Part shown: in pieces, positions 12,018 to 24,100 of the stretch
Layout: every line of letters begins with the position of its first letter
How positions within the stretch are numbered: position 1 is the first letter of the stretch
Source: Capsaspora owczarzaki ATCC 30864
Taxonomy: Eukaryota > Opisthokonta > Filasterea
DNA length: 64,000 nucleotides
Assembly (NCBI RefSeq): GCF_000151315.2
Contig: NW_011887292.1
Span: forward strand, 1,245,735 to 1,309,734
Direction of reading: 5' to 3'
Made by a program: the position numbers and the translations under genes
The notes under the pieces: generated by a model
Told to the model about the DNA's origin: nothing
What the model saw: the letters and a program-made list of their open reading frames with translations, nothing else
The model's database searches: none

Positions 12018-13769
12018 ATGCTCCGACTCGACCGCAAGAAGGTCAGCCTTTTCGCCATTTGTCTCGCTCTTTCTCGGAATCTGCATGTTGTGCTTTGTGC
12101 TTTGTGCTTTGTGATGTGTGTGTGTGTGTGTGGCAGTGAACAGTCTCACTGGTCGGGGATTGAGAGAGCGCGCGAGAGAGAGCGCGCATACTTTTTCATG
12201 TTCATACATTCTGCGGTTTGATGGCCTTTGGTCTCGTGCAATGCTCACTGCGCTGAGAGCGGGTCCACACGACACAGCGTCACACAATACACAGACACAC
12301 ACAAACACACACACTTGCACGCCAACACACACTCAAAACCAAGCTAACATACAACAAAACAAAAAGCAGCCTCAAAACAGACACTTCAAATAAAGAAAGA
12401 AAGAAAGAAAAAAAACATAAAAACCAATACATTGGTCTCGCTCAGGCTGATGTGAGCGTGCTACGACTTTGAGACACCAACAACAGGGGTGAGTGGAGGG
12501 AGGCCAACACAAGGCAAGCAAGGAAGACGGCAAGGCTGACAATGAGAGCGAGCGAGCGAGCGAGCGGGGAGAGAAACAGCAACTCGAACTCGACAGCCCA
12601 ACCGCACTGTCTTTCATCATCACTATGGGGTGTCGCTCGCTGACCTGGCTCAAAACAAAAAATCCCTCCTGCAGACATTCCGCCCCAAGAAGAAGTTCGA
12701 CAAGGGCTCGCTGCGCTACGACCTGTACAAGAAGGCCAAGGCATCGCTCGGCACGGGCGAATCGCTCAAGGTTGCAGTCCAGCTGCCCCCCACAGAGAAT
12801 CTCAACGAGTGGCTCGCCGTCCATGGTACTGCTTCTTCTCTAGTGAATGATGCGGCACATGCATTGTGTCGAGACGGGGAAGGGCGGGGGCGGGGGCGGG
12901 GGGAAAAGCCCTCATCCCCGACCAAATGCTCGTCAAACAGTTCTTCCACCACACTCACTCACTCACTCGTTTGACTCTGCGTGTCGTCATTGATGGTGGG
13001 TACTGGTGCTGTTTTGAACACTTGCTTAGTCGTCGACTTTTTCAACCGCGTCAATCTGATCTACGGCACCATTGGCGATCAATGCGACTGCCCAACCATG
13101 AGCGCTGGACGACAGTAAGCCAGCCCACACAGTCCAGTTTATCGTCTGCGTTGTTGGTTCCTCGGTGTCCTACCATCCTGGACCATCTTGTTTATTGCAG
13201 GTATGAATACAGCTGGGCCGATGGCAAGGACTACAAGACTCCGACATCGCTTCCTGCCGCTCAATACGTGGCGCTCTTGATGGAGTGGATTGAGCAGCAG
13301 ATCAACGACGAGGCCATCTTCCCATCGAAGATTGGTATGTTCTCACATGCAGGATGTTCAGGTTTCCTTGTGTGCGTGCGTGCAGCTTTTTTTTTTTTTT
13401 TTGGTGGCCCTGACTCTTTCATCGCTGCTTGGTTGCTGCAGATACACCCTTCCCAAAGACCTTCCAACAAGTCTGCAAGAACATTTTCAAGCGCCTCTTC
13501 CGCGTATTTGCACACGTCTACTACCACCATTTCGAGACTGTGCAAGCGATTGGCGCCGAGGCACACGTCAACACCTGCTTTAAGCACTTTTACTACTTTG
13601 TCAAGGAGTTTTCGCTGATTGAGCCCAAGGAGCTCGAGCCGCTTGTATGTCCAGCAGCATGAGAACTAAATCATGTCACCGTTTGATCTTGGGGCTCGAC
13701 TCACCGTTTTCTGCTTGATCCTTGGTGATCTCCCACACACAGAAACAATTGGCAGACTCGATTTGCTAA
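12018..13769 (+). CDS. MOB1: MOB1 kinase activator
   Basis: Exons join(12018..12041,12675..12825,13030..13114,13201..13334,13442..13644,13743..13769) give 207 residues; human MOB1A has 216. Family blocks are [79 protein letters not shown] and [18 protein letters not shown]. The zinc ligands are visible as two Cys in [10 protein letters not shown] and two His in AHVYYHH. MOB1 binds and activates LATS/NDR kinases in Hippo and mitotic-exit signalling. The first exon (MLRLDRKK, donor gtcagc) is the least certain: it is in phase and replaces the usual MSFLF start. The short last exon encodes KQLADSIC, like the ELIEKL end of animal MOB1. Confidence 0.93.
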
Positions 13770-15068
13770 ACAAAAGTACAGTTGTCATGGCGCAGGCGGG
13801 GTCAAGCGACCTCGCCAAAGCCAGGGGGGCTTTGTTGCTAATTGCTAGTGGGCGCCTTTCTGCTTGAATAATTGTTCTGTTGCCGCGTTGTTGTTTGCTT
13901 GGTGTGTTGATTCTGTTGAGCAATTGGGCAAAAAACAAATACAGCTTTTGCCGATCATCCTCCGTCTTCTACCCCCCCCAACCTCGCGCTCTTCAAACCC
14001 TCGCAACGTGGCAACATCAGCTGCCTGTCCTTGCTATTTAAAGTTGACAGCAGAACGGCTGATTGAATTTTTGCTTTTTTAAAAAAAAACCGCGTCGCCG
14101 TCGAGTGATTTTGAACCAATCCTGCCATTTCCTGCTTGCATCCAATTTAAACTCACTGTGCTACACAAAAGCTCACTCGTTTGTCCTCGCCGCTGTTTCT
14201 CCATTCAAAACTTGAACAGTATTTTCTTTTTTGTACTGTTTCTGCTTGGATTGGCGTCGGCGCGCGATCTCTCAGCTCTCGGTTCGTTTTCGAGTGGCAG
14301 GTGAGAAAAAGACGGCGGTTTTTGTTCGAATTCTGAAACTTGAGCCAAAAAGTCCAGTGGAGAAACTAATCTTCCGCACCCGGAAGCAAAAGCCAGCCAT
14401 TCTAGTGCGGATGTTTCAGACGACAGGGCTTTTTGAAGCTGGAGGTGAAGCAGCGAGGGGAGCTCAGAGGTGCGGGGGGGGTGTGTGTGCAAATAGGGCG
14501 AGTTGTGCCATGTTGGTGCCCACCTTCAGCGCAGGTCGCCCCAGGCTCCGTACCCGACGTCGCGCAACCGCCCGTCGTTGAGTGTCCATCTGCAAAAACC
14601 CCATTCTACTGCTCTATTTGCTCTACTCATGATTATCAGAATTATTCTGCATTGATGCATAGGAGGGGAGGCGGGGGGGGGGGCACTCGCACATTTTGCC
14701 AACCAACGTTCGCTCCCACGGATTTTGGATTTTGATGGTTGAGCGGAAAGTCATTCAGAAAGCCGGAGAAACAATTCCAGCTTCAGTCCAGATTTTTTCC
14801 GGCTTCCTTCGCCCCCATCCTTTGTCACTTTTTTGTATTCCTTGCAACTGACTCAGACTCGACCCTCGTGTGCTGTACCCTTTCCCAGTCCAAGGTCAGC
14901 GTTCTCCAATCAATTCCTTGCACAATTCGCTGGTCCAGTTCCGAGCGTCGGGAAACTCGCTCTGCCGACATCTTTTCATCGATCGCTGTTGTGGTGGCGT
15001 TCTTTTTTTTTTAGTCCACTTTGAAACGAAAAAGGGGGAGAAATTCAGACCACTGGAAACGCACGTCA
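13770..15068. other. Spacer between MOB1 and the kinase gene
   Basis: There are no frames with domain signal. The spacer contains small G and C runs and a run of ten T at 15003-15012, 57 bases before the kinase start. It probably includes the MOB1 3' end and the kinase promoter. Confidence 0.5.
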
Positions 15069-17171
15069 ATGACCTCGACGGTTGTCATGTCGCCGCAGCA
15101 CCACTCGTCCGCCCTTGTCTTTGCGCCAGAGCAGCCATCTCTCCCATTCGTCACCAGCGAGGCGTCCATTCACACACAGCAGGATTCGCGTCCATCCACT
15201 ACTACTACTACTACAAAGAAGCAGAGCTCGTTCCGTTTCCATGCATTCAGATTTGGAAGCAGCCAGTCTTCTTCTTCATCCTCGTCCCCCGCGTCTGTGC
15301 TTCCGCTGGCGTCGCGATCTGCCAGCGTCCCGGACGTTCACGCAAAGGCAGTCTCCGTGTGTGCCGCTTCGACCGACGCACAAGGGGCAAGTGACATGTC
15401 GCGCGTCCGCAGCGCCCTCGCGGCAGCGCTCGAGCGGGATCGCCAGGCGTTGATTCTCGCCGAGGAGGCTGCGTCATCAGTCGCGCCACCATCACCGCTG
15501 CCGCCGCTGCCGTCCTCGTCACTGGTCGCTGGTGCGAGTCCTGCACTGGCGACACCATGTACGCCGCCCTCATCGGGGAATATGTCGACAGGCCCGTTGA
15601 GCGACGCCCAGGCGAGCGGGGCGCAGACCAACGCTGCCAGCGCCTCCACGAACGCTGCTAGCCCCACCAACGCTCCGAGCAGCGCCGAAGACGAGCTGCG
15701 TATTGGGCTCTATGATCTGAGCGAAGACGTGATTGCCCAGGGCGCCCAAGGCGTGGTTGTGCGCGCAACGCATCGTGTGACGGGAATCAGTGTCGCCATC
15801 AAGTGCCTGCCAAAGCATTCGGGCATGCAGGCGTACAAGGAGGCAGTGCAAGAGCGAAGCATCCTTCAAGGGCTGAGCAAGCCAGAAGTTGCTCATCCAA
15901 ACATTGTGCGACTGCTCGAAACAATGGAGGATGACAACTTTCTCTACATGGTGCTCGAATTGTGCACTGGCGGCACTCTCGCCGATTGGATTCGAGACCA
16001 CCCACCGCCTGCCAGTGCAACCTCATCGTCATCATCATCATCATCATCATCATCCTCCGCTTCCTCGGATTCGCTTCAACAGCGCCGACAGGAGCGTGTG
16101 CGTCGATGCGAGGCCATTCGCCTGTTTTGCCAGCTAGCGAGTGCTTTGGCTCACTGCCATTCTCTCAACATCTACCACAGGGACGTCAAGCCTTCCAATG
16201 TGCTCCTCACGGCCTCCGGAGACGTGCGCCTGTCAGACTTTGGCATGAGTGTCCAGGCCTGGCCGGGCGCGCGCATTTCACGCGACTTTCCTGGCTCACC
16301 TTCTTATGCCGCTCCAGAGCTGTTTCGCGGCGAACCCTATCTCGCTCATCTCGTCGATGTGTGGTCCCTGGGCGTTGTGTGGTATGAACTCATCACCGGC
16401 GTCCGTCCGTTCGATCGTGCCACACCCAGCGAGCACCGCCAAGCCGTGTTTGCCGGCTCATCAGGGCTTTCGCTCATGTGCAACCACCTGCATACCTCAG
16501 GCCGAGCACAGGCGCCGGCTCTTGACGCTTCAGAGTCGCCTGTATCTCCTACTGTTGTCGCCACGCCGGACTTGGAGTCCTCCTCCAGGACTATCTGCTG
16601 GCGGTTTGGCGCTGTCAACATGGGCCGAGCGATCCGACTCATGCTTGATCCGGAGCCATCCAAGCGCCCCTCTCTTCGCCCGCTTGGCCGTATTATTGCT
16701 GCCCTCGAGGCCTCGCTTGCGCGCATCTCGTATCAACGGCCCGTGATGATGCTCAGCAATGCCACTCCTTTCGCATCGACCGACGGACGCGCAGATTCGA
16801 TGCCGCGTTTGCGTATCAGCCAACTGCTCGACGCCTGCACCAAGCACTTTAACATGTCTCTCGACCAATTGGCACAGCGGTGGTACGACGATCCTTTGGG
16901 TCCAGTTGCCGGCGTTATGAACTCCCTGTTGTGCCAGCTGAGCGATTACCGACGCACCGTTACCGAGGCCCTTGCACGCCATCTGCAGCATCGGTCCGAG
17001 GATGATGATGCATCATTGCACACCCCATCGCAGACTGCAGCGCCCGTCCTTCGCATGAACGAAAAGCTCCTTCTCGCCAAAGACATGGACTCGTCCGCAA
17101 TACCCCATACCCCAGAGCAGGTTCGCCAGCTTCGCTCGCTCTTCCACTCCTTTGCACCTCACTCACATTAA
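15069..17171 (+). CDS. Serine/threonine protein kinase, single exon
   Basis: A single open frame of 700 residues. The first 220 residues are Ser/Ala/Pro-rich and likely disordered. The kinase domain starts near 220: GAQGVV glycine loop, VAIKCLPKH lysine (about 242), YMVLELCTGGTL hinge, IYHRDVKPSNVLL catalytic loop (about 371), LSDFGMS (about 391) and SYAAPELF (about 416). DVWSLGVVWYELITGVRPF follows. A Ser-rich insert encoded by a (TCA)n tract lies before the catalytic loop, and a Pro/Ser insert lies in the C-lobe before RPSLRPLGRII. All catalytic residues are present. It looks CAMK/AMPK-like, but I cannot name a subfamily. The C-terminal 130 residues match nothing I recognise. The upstream frame lacks an ATG, so the start at 15069 is the best choice. 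Confidence 0.9.
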   Translation: MTSTVVMSPQHHSSALVFAPEQPSLPFVTSEASIHTQQDSRPSTTTTTTKKQSSFRFHAFRFGSSQSSSSSSSPASVLPLASRSASVPDVHAKAVSVCAASTDAQGASDMSRVRSALAAALERDRQALILAEEAASSVAPPSPLPPLPSSSLVAGASPALATPCTPPSSGNMSTGPLSDAQASGAQTNAASASTNAASPTNAPSSAEDELRIGLYDLSEDVIAQGAQGVVVRATHRVTGISVAIKCLPKHSGMQAYKEAVQERSILQGLSKPEVAHPNIVRLLETMEDDNFLYMVLELCTGGTLADWIRDHPPPASATSSSSSSSSSSSSASSDSLQQRRQERVRRCEAIRLFCQLASALAHCHSLNIYHRDVKPSNVLLTASGDVRLSDFGMSVQAWPGARISRDFPGSPSYAAPELFRGEPYLAHLVDVWSLGVVWYELITGVRPFDRATPSEHRQAVFAGSSGLSLMCNHLHTSGRAQAPALDASESPVSPTVVATPDLESSSRTICWRFGAVNMGRAIRLMLDPEPSKRPSLRPLGRIIAALEASLARISYQRPVMMLSNATPFASTDGRADSMPRLRISQLLDACTKHFNMSLDQLAQRWYDDPLGPVAGVMNSLLCQLSDYRRTVTEALARHLQHRSEDDDASLHTPSQTAAPVLRMNEKLLLAKDMDSSAIPHTPEQVRQLRSLFHSFAPHSH

Positions 17172-17467
17172 ATTAACCGGTTTTGTTTTTTGCAATTTCT
17201 TTGTTCATTAAAATCCTGTTCAAATCATACAACGCAATGCTCGCATCAAGCGAAAGTTTTGGCAAAAGAGAGAAAGAGAAAGACAGCGAGAGAGAGAGAG
17301 AGCGGAACGCCACCAGAGCATACACACAGCAAAATTCACAAAAAGGAAAGACAAAACAAACCGCGAAAAAAAAAAATCAATCAAGGCAAAACAAAACAAG
17401 ACCGAGGCAGAAAAAAAAACCAAACAGCTTTCCCCCCCCCTTCAAAAACAACAGAAACTAGTCAGAA

Positions 17468-17499
<32 letters not shown>

Positions 17500-17535
17500 T
17501 AGTAGTGGTAGTAGTAGTCGTCGTCACACGTTCCG
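17172..17535. other. Convergent 3' spacer, kinase / myosin
   Basis: The stops of the kinase (+) and the myosin (-) face each other. A possible poly(A) signal ATTAAA lies at 17207-17212, 36 bases after the kinase stop. An (AGT)n-type microsatellite with a few changes spans about 17469-17520. Confidence 0.55.
17469..17521. repeat. (GTA)n microsatellite
   Basis: Imperfect triplet array (tag/gta units with two tgg interruptions) just beyond the myosin stop codon, likely in its 3' untranslated region. Confidence 0.85.
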
Positions 17536-18129
17536 TCAGTCGGCTGCCTTTTCCTCAGATTCGGCAATCGGTTCCGACTCCTTGGGCTCGGCCTTTGCCG
17601 GCTTGGGCTCGCTGAAAGAAACTTGACGAGTGTTTGGCGGTTTGGCAGGCGCATCAGCCGCCGGTGGGGCAAGAGCAGAAGCAGCTGGCGCTGGAGCGGC
17701 GGCAGCAGCAGTAGTGTCCAGCGCAACGGACGCGGGCTTGTAGCCCGACTTGGCGCGCTCGAACAGGATGTACGTGTAGTCGCGAATCAAGTGCGCAATT
17801 TGGTAGGCCTGAGAAAAACAAAAACACAAGGGGACAAATGTCATGGTTGAGTGAACGAAGCAAATCCAAAAGAGTGGAGCCAGAGCCAGAGACAAACAAA
17901 ACCACAACCATCAATAACGTACTTCGGGCGTGCTAAACACGTATTTCGTGCCACGCGTCAAGCTCTCGACAACAATCATGAGGTTGCGGACGGAGGGACT
18001 GTAGTTGATCACACTGTCGAACGAATGCGAAATGATTGGAGTCTGTCACACGGAAAACCAAGATAGAAGAAAGCCCCCCAAATGAGAATGATCAACTCGC
18101 TTGTGATTCCTTTCACTCAAGAGAGAACA

Positions 18130-18160
<31 letters not shown>

Positions 18161-21100
18161 CAAAACCCGTACCTTCTCGCCTGGCTTGAGAATGTGCAGA
18201 CCCCACTCGTTGATGGCAAGCCACATGGTTTGCGGCAAATCAGACGAGTACATTTGCTGTCAAATCGTAACCCCTCACTTGGTTAGGAACGTCCGAACAA
18301 CAAGAATACCCCCCCTTAAAAAACAACAACAACTCCGCCAATTTACGCACCATCACATCATAGATGCGAGAGCCATAGAGAGACCACTCCTTGACAATAT
18401 CAAGGAAGAGGGTGTTGCAGCGGTCCTCGTTGTAACCCTTGAGTTTCTCGTGACGGGCTGCAATGAGATCGGCGAGGGACAAGTTTTCCTTCATCCAATC
18501 GGGCAAATACCGCTCAATAATGTTGCTAAAAGAAGGAGAGATTTCGGTGAGTCATCCGGACGAGACAGCGTTCCCTTCCTCTCCGAACAAACCACTCTCC
18601 CAACAAAATCAAATAAATCTCCAAGCGCAACTTACTCGTAAAGTCCCTTGCCCATGTTCAACTGAGAGTGGTCGCCAATGAGGACCTGCGCGCGCAGTGC
18701 GGCGAGCTGGATGCCTTCTTCGAACGTGATGGGATGGCGGTCGTGGGCGACAGCGTCGACAGCTTGGAAGAAGACAAGGTTGCGTTCCACCTTGTTGGCC
18801 TCCGGCAGGAACGGGCCAAGATAGATGCGACGCTTGAAGACAAGCTTGAGCGTTTGCGGTTCCTTTGCATTGTTGGAGAACTTTTCCCACTTGAAGAGCG
18901 CGTCGGCAACGTTGTCGTTGGGGAGCATGTAACGCTCAAGATTGCCGTAGCACTCAAAGAGGGCGAACGTCTTGTTCGACTTGTCCAGACCAATGCGGTC
19001 CTTGACCATGTCCACGACCTCGGCTGCGGAGGAGGCCGAGTCGAACATCAGGGCACGGAACTGCCCGTCCAGGAAGTGGAAGCGTGTTTGAATCAGCTTG
19101 CGATTCGTGACAAACATAATCTCGGTGGACGACGGAGCATACGCGCGGCGAGTCTTGGTCAGCGTGCGCGCGAGCTGCTTGCGAGCGTACTGGGCATACT
19201 TGCCATACTCGGTGTTGCCGTACTCGGAGTGCAGCTTCAGATGAGCACGAACAAACTCCAGCACAACGTCGACGCGAGGCGCGACGACGCTGCAGGCAAG
19301 CGTTAGGATGCGCCAGGCTTGCAAGTGGGACTTGGAGTGCGGCTGGGGGTTGTTGGTGGTCTGCTTGAGCAGTTGCAGGTACATTTCGCAGCAAATGCCC
19401 TGGTTTTCCAGGGCGCGCGTCATCATCAACTGAAGCAGTGCCGTCGAGTCGTTCGAGTCGAATGCCAGGCCGCCAGAGGTGGCGAGGCCTTGGTAGATGA
19501 GAATGGAGTTGAACAGCTTGAAGGCAACATCGCCATCCTCGCCGTCGGTCGGCACGAGATTGGTCATGGCCTGCAGGAGGGGCGTCTTCTGGAAGGCCCA
19601 CCAGCCCTTGTCCTTGATGTTGTCGGCGTTCACCATGTTGTTGTACGTGACCTTGGCAGCGCTGCTGCGAAGCGCGGTCTTGTTCTTGCTGTCGCCGGCG
19701 TTCACGATGGCAGCCGCAACCTCCTTCTCGATTTTGTCCAAGCGGTCGAGCGAAGTGCTGCCACTCTTGCGCGAGAAAATGCCGCCCACCTTGGAGCCGA
19801 GCGTGCCCTTGCTGTAGTCCTTTTCCTTTTTAGCAGACACGGTGCCCGTCTTGGACGCGTCCGCCGGCAGTTTCGGATCGACAGCCTCCTTGAAGGTAAT
19901 GACACCGCTGGTCTCCAACTTGGCTTGCGCATCGCGGAGCTCGAGGCGTGCCTTGAGAATCTCGGCTTGGGTCGCGACAGTTTCGTTCGCCTTGGCCTCC
20001 TTTTGCACAAACGAGCGGTGCGACGGCGAGTACGAGCCAATCAGAAGCGCAATATCCTCTCGTTGCTTGGACAGGAAGCTGTACTGATTTTGCTCGGCGA
20101 CACCATCACTGGCTTCCTTCAGCGTCAGCGAAACAACGCAAGTCTCATTGTCAATCTCGAGCGCCTGAATCTTGTCGTAGTCCAGCGTCATAAAGACCGC
20201 CTTGGAATTCAGGTTGAAGAACTTGAGACCATCGAGACCGACCAGCAGACCAATGCGCGTCGGGTGTGACCAGAATCCATTGTAGGTGACGTGATAGAAG
20301 GTGGTGCCGAACATGGGATGCTTCATCACAATCTTGAGGTACTCGTGGAGGGCTTGCAGTTGCGTGAGGTTTTCGCCATGGATCTGGTGCGCCTTGCTGG
20401 CCTCGGTCGACCATTCGTCCCGGGTGCGCTTGTACTCGAGACCGTTGTTGTCCAGAAGGAACTTTGAGAAGAACAGCTCGGGGAAGGCGAAGCGCGTCTT
20501 GGCCTGGGCAGCGTCAAAGTTGCCGTACAGAGCCTGGGCCTCGAGGCCTGCAAGTCGGAGGGCGTCTTCCAGCAGGTAGGGCAGTTCGTCGCGCGTGACG
20601 GCTTGAACCATCTGCGCAAACAGCAGACGTGCCTCAACGTCGTTCGGCGGCGGTTCCTTGTAGATCAGCGTGCGGCGACGGATGACCAAGCGAGCGTCGC
20701 TGCAACCGACGACGGGAATCAGGGCCGCAGTGGGGCTGGGCGCGGGCTCGGCTGCTTCTTTGGCCTTGGCTTTCGCGCCCTTCTTTGGCTTGGGCTCGAC
20801 AAAGCTGGCCGATTTGAGCAGAGGCTTCTTGCTGTCGACCAGGATGGCCGGCTCAACAACGGGCACCGGCACTGCTGGAACGCGCAGGTTGTTGTAGGTG
20901 TTGGTAAACACGGCCGTCTTGCGCTTTTCGCCAATCAGGTCTTCGGTTTCCTTGGGCTCCGACTTGCGCTTCTTGTCACGCACAGTGCCTTTTGCATTGT
21001 TCTTGGACTTGGCAGCTTCAGCAGCAGCATTGGCTGCAGAGATCTGAGCATCCTCAGCAGAAATGATGCCACCCGCACTGTCGTACGCCAGGCCAGTGAT

Positions 21101-24100
21101 GGCAATCGAGGGCGCAGCGACAGAAATAGCACCTCCCACACCGCTCGGGTTGGGATCCGAAATGGACGTGCGCTTGGCCGTTTCCCACTCGGCAAGAATG
21201 TCGCCAAAGTACTCGACACCACGAACCACGCGCGGCTCGCGGTCGGGAATGGACTCGAACAGGGCAAAGCCTTCGGCAGCGTCCAGGCCGATGCGAACGC
21301 ACGCTATTTCGAGCGCCTCACCCACCGTAGCCACGAGCTTGACGGGGATGATGTGAATGGAGCCGTCCACGCACGTAAAGGTGCAGTTGATGGCCTGCTG
21401 GGTGCGGATGTGATCGCACTCCAGCGAAGACGGGGCAAACTTGCGAACACCGTTGAGCTTGACCGCCTTGACTGACTTGGAGACGTACGCGGCAAGCTTG
21501 CCGCTGTCCTTGTTCTTGAACTTGGAGGCATGCTGATCAACATGTGCCACAAAGTCGCGGTACAGCGAGTTGGACGGGGCCACAGCAGACGCCGTAAACG
21601 CCATCAGCGTGTAGGCACGGTCAACCTGGTCTTGGTTTTCATTCTGGTTGGAGAGCTGCACCAGCTGGAAGAAGAGCTCATCGCGGATTTCCGGCTTTTC
21701 GATGGCCTTCTGGATCATGGCACGCACGAGCGGGTACTCGTCCTTCTTGCTCGCGCCATTCTTGACATAGCGGTAGACCTCCTTGTACATGGCGACGGCA
21801 AAGGCAATGCTTTGCTGGTCCTCCATCTTGACGAACGAGGTGGAGACGGTCTGCACGTTTTGGAAGGTGCACATCTCCTCGGCCGTCATCGAGCCGACCT
21901 TGGAGGTGGACAGGGAGGCGAAATGCGCCTTGCGCATCTTGTCATGCATGTTGATGTGTTTGAAGGCGTACGACATGAGCGAAGCGTCCGCAGGAGCGGT
22001 GTCGACGTTCATGTTGTGCTCGGTCAGGCGCTTGGTCAGGCGACGATCGCGGCGTTCCTTGTCGGCCTTCTTGCGGGCAGGATCTTTGACAGCGTCGACC
22101 AGCAGGCTGCTGAGCGCGGCCAGATCGCTGGTGGCGTTGCCCTTCTTGGAAGGCTTGCCCTTGATGGACTTGGCACGAGCACGGCGAGTGTTGCGACGCT
22201 GGCGTTTGCCAGCCTTCTTCTTTTTGGTCTTGGCATCGTCGTCCGAGTGATCGGCAAGCTCGTCGTCATCGTCATCGTCGTCATCATCGTCGTCGTCATC
22301 GTCATCCGAGCTGCTGGAGGAGGAGGAAGATTCAGCCGCTTCAGCTTCTTCTTCCTCGTCTTCTTCCTCGTCCTCTTCGGCGTCCTCGTCGTCTTCGGCA
22401 TCGCCTTTGCCCTTTTTGGAAGACTTGTCAGCTCGCTTCTTGCGCTTCTCCTCCAGACGCTTTCGCTTGGCCTCAGCCTCGGCAGCCTTGCGCTCGCGGG
22501 CCTCCTTCTTTTCTCGCTCGCGCTTTTGCTTTTTGAGCGCACGCAGCAAATCGCGTGCAAACCAGCCACGCACGTACTTTTGCAGCACAATCGCAGAGGC
22601 AATCTTCTTTTTAAAGTTGTGACGCTCGAGGTACTGGCGGAAGCGCGACTGGAAGACAATCGCTGCCCGACGGAGCGTTTGGTACTCGTTGTACTGGTAC
22701 CAACCGCGCCAAATCTTTTGCACGGTCACGGCCATGCGCGCGAGCAGCCTACGGCGCAGGTCCTCCAGCGGATCAAAGACGCGCTGGCGGAAGAAGAGCT
22801 TGGTTTTGCCGACCTGCCATTCGGTGGTGGGCAGGCGGAGCAGCTCCATAATGGCCCGGCAAGCAGCTTGCTCATCGTCACCCATGGCGAGCTCGCGGGG
22901 AGCGAGACAGCGGTACTTTTGCAAAAAGTCGTGCGCCTTAATCTTGACGGGGAAGCCAATCTTGCGAATGCGGATGATGTCGAGCATGCCAGAGTAACGG
23001 AGCTGCGTCAGCACCATCTGGCCGTCGAAAATGTTGGGCTTCTTGACCGAGTTTGGCTTGATGCATCGCACGTACCACGGCATCGTCGTGCTCAACACTG
23101 CCACCAGGCTGTTGAGCTGGTCCTTGAACACGGAGCTGACGGTCGCAATGCCCTTGGCCTTGCCGCGTTCCTCCTCGACCTTCTTTTCGCTCACGCCAAT
23201 GTTGCCAGCGCCTTCCGCCATGTCCTTGTACTTGCAGAGCTCCTTGACGAGGTCGTCGCCAGAGCGGCTCATGGCGTCAAAGAGAATGTCCTGCTGAATG
23301 TCCTTGTTCTTCTCCAAAAAGTTGGTCACCGTGTAAAAGACATCACCGGCAAAGTGGGTGACACCAAAGCGCAGCTTGACGAGGCGCTTGTCGGTGGGCT
23401 TGGTGTAGCCGGGAATCTTTTCAAGAGCCGCGTGCTGCTTCTCGAGGTACGTTTCGTCGCTGCCCTTGGGGAACTTGCACTCGTCGTCCAGGTACTTGAG
23501 AATGGCGTTCGGCGGCTTGTCAATGAGGTCGAGGACGGACTGGTTGTCCGTCCAGTTGATGTGCGCAAACTCGATGCCTTCCTCCTGGTACTCTTGCTGC
23601 TCCAGCGAGAAGCAGTAGTTGTTGAAGAACTTGTGCAGTTTCTCGTTGGTGTAGTTGATGCACAACTGCTCGAACGAGTTGATTTCAAAGTTTTCAAAGC
23701 CGAAAATATCCAGGACACCGACAAACTTTTTCGACTTTGAGCCAGGGTTGGTGCACGCGTTAATGTGGTGGATGAGCAGCGTGAACAGACGAGAGTACAG
23801 CGCCTTGGCCATGGCGCCACGGTTGTCGTGCGCCTGGGACAAGCGGAGCGGAATGTCGGTGACGGTGCCGCGGACTGCAAGTTGGCGGAAGGAGAGGGCC
23901 TTCTTCATGGAGGCCTCGTCCACCTTGAGGAGATGGCTCAAGCGCGCGATGAGTTCGTTGTCCTTGGACGTGAAGGTGATGGTCTCGCCGTCCAAATCGG
24001 CAAACTCGAGCTGGCCCATCCAGAGGATGGACGACAGAATGTTAAAGACGGCGTCCTGCTGCTGCGGGTTGATGTTGAGCACCGTCATGGCCAGTCGCAG

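Noticed and set aside
21530-23740. 736-codon open frame on the plus strand
   Set aside because: It is the antisense of the myosin main exon. Its frame carries no domain, while the minus strand encodes a complete motor and MyTH4 region.
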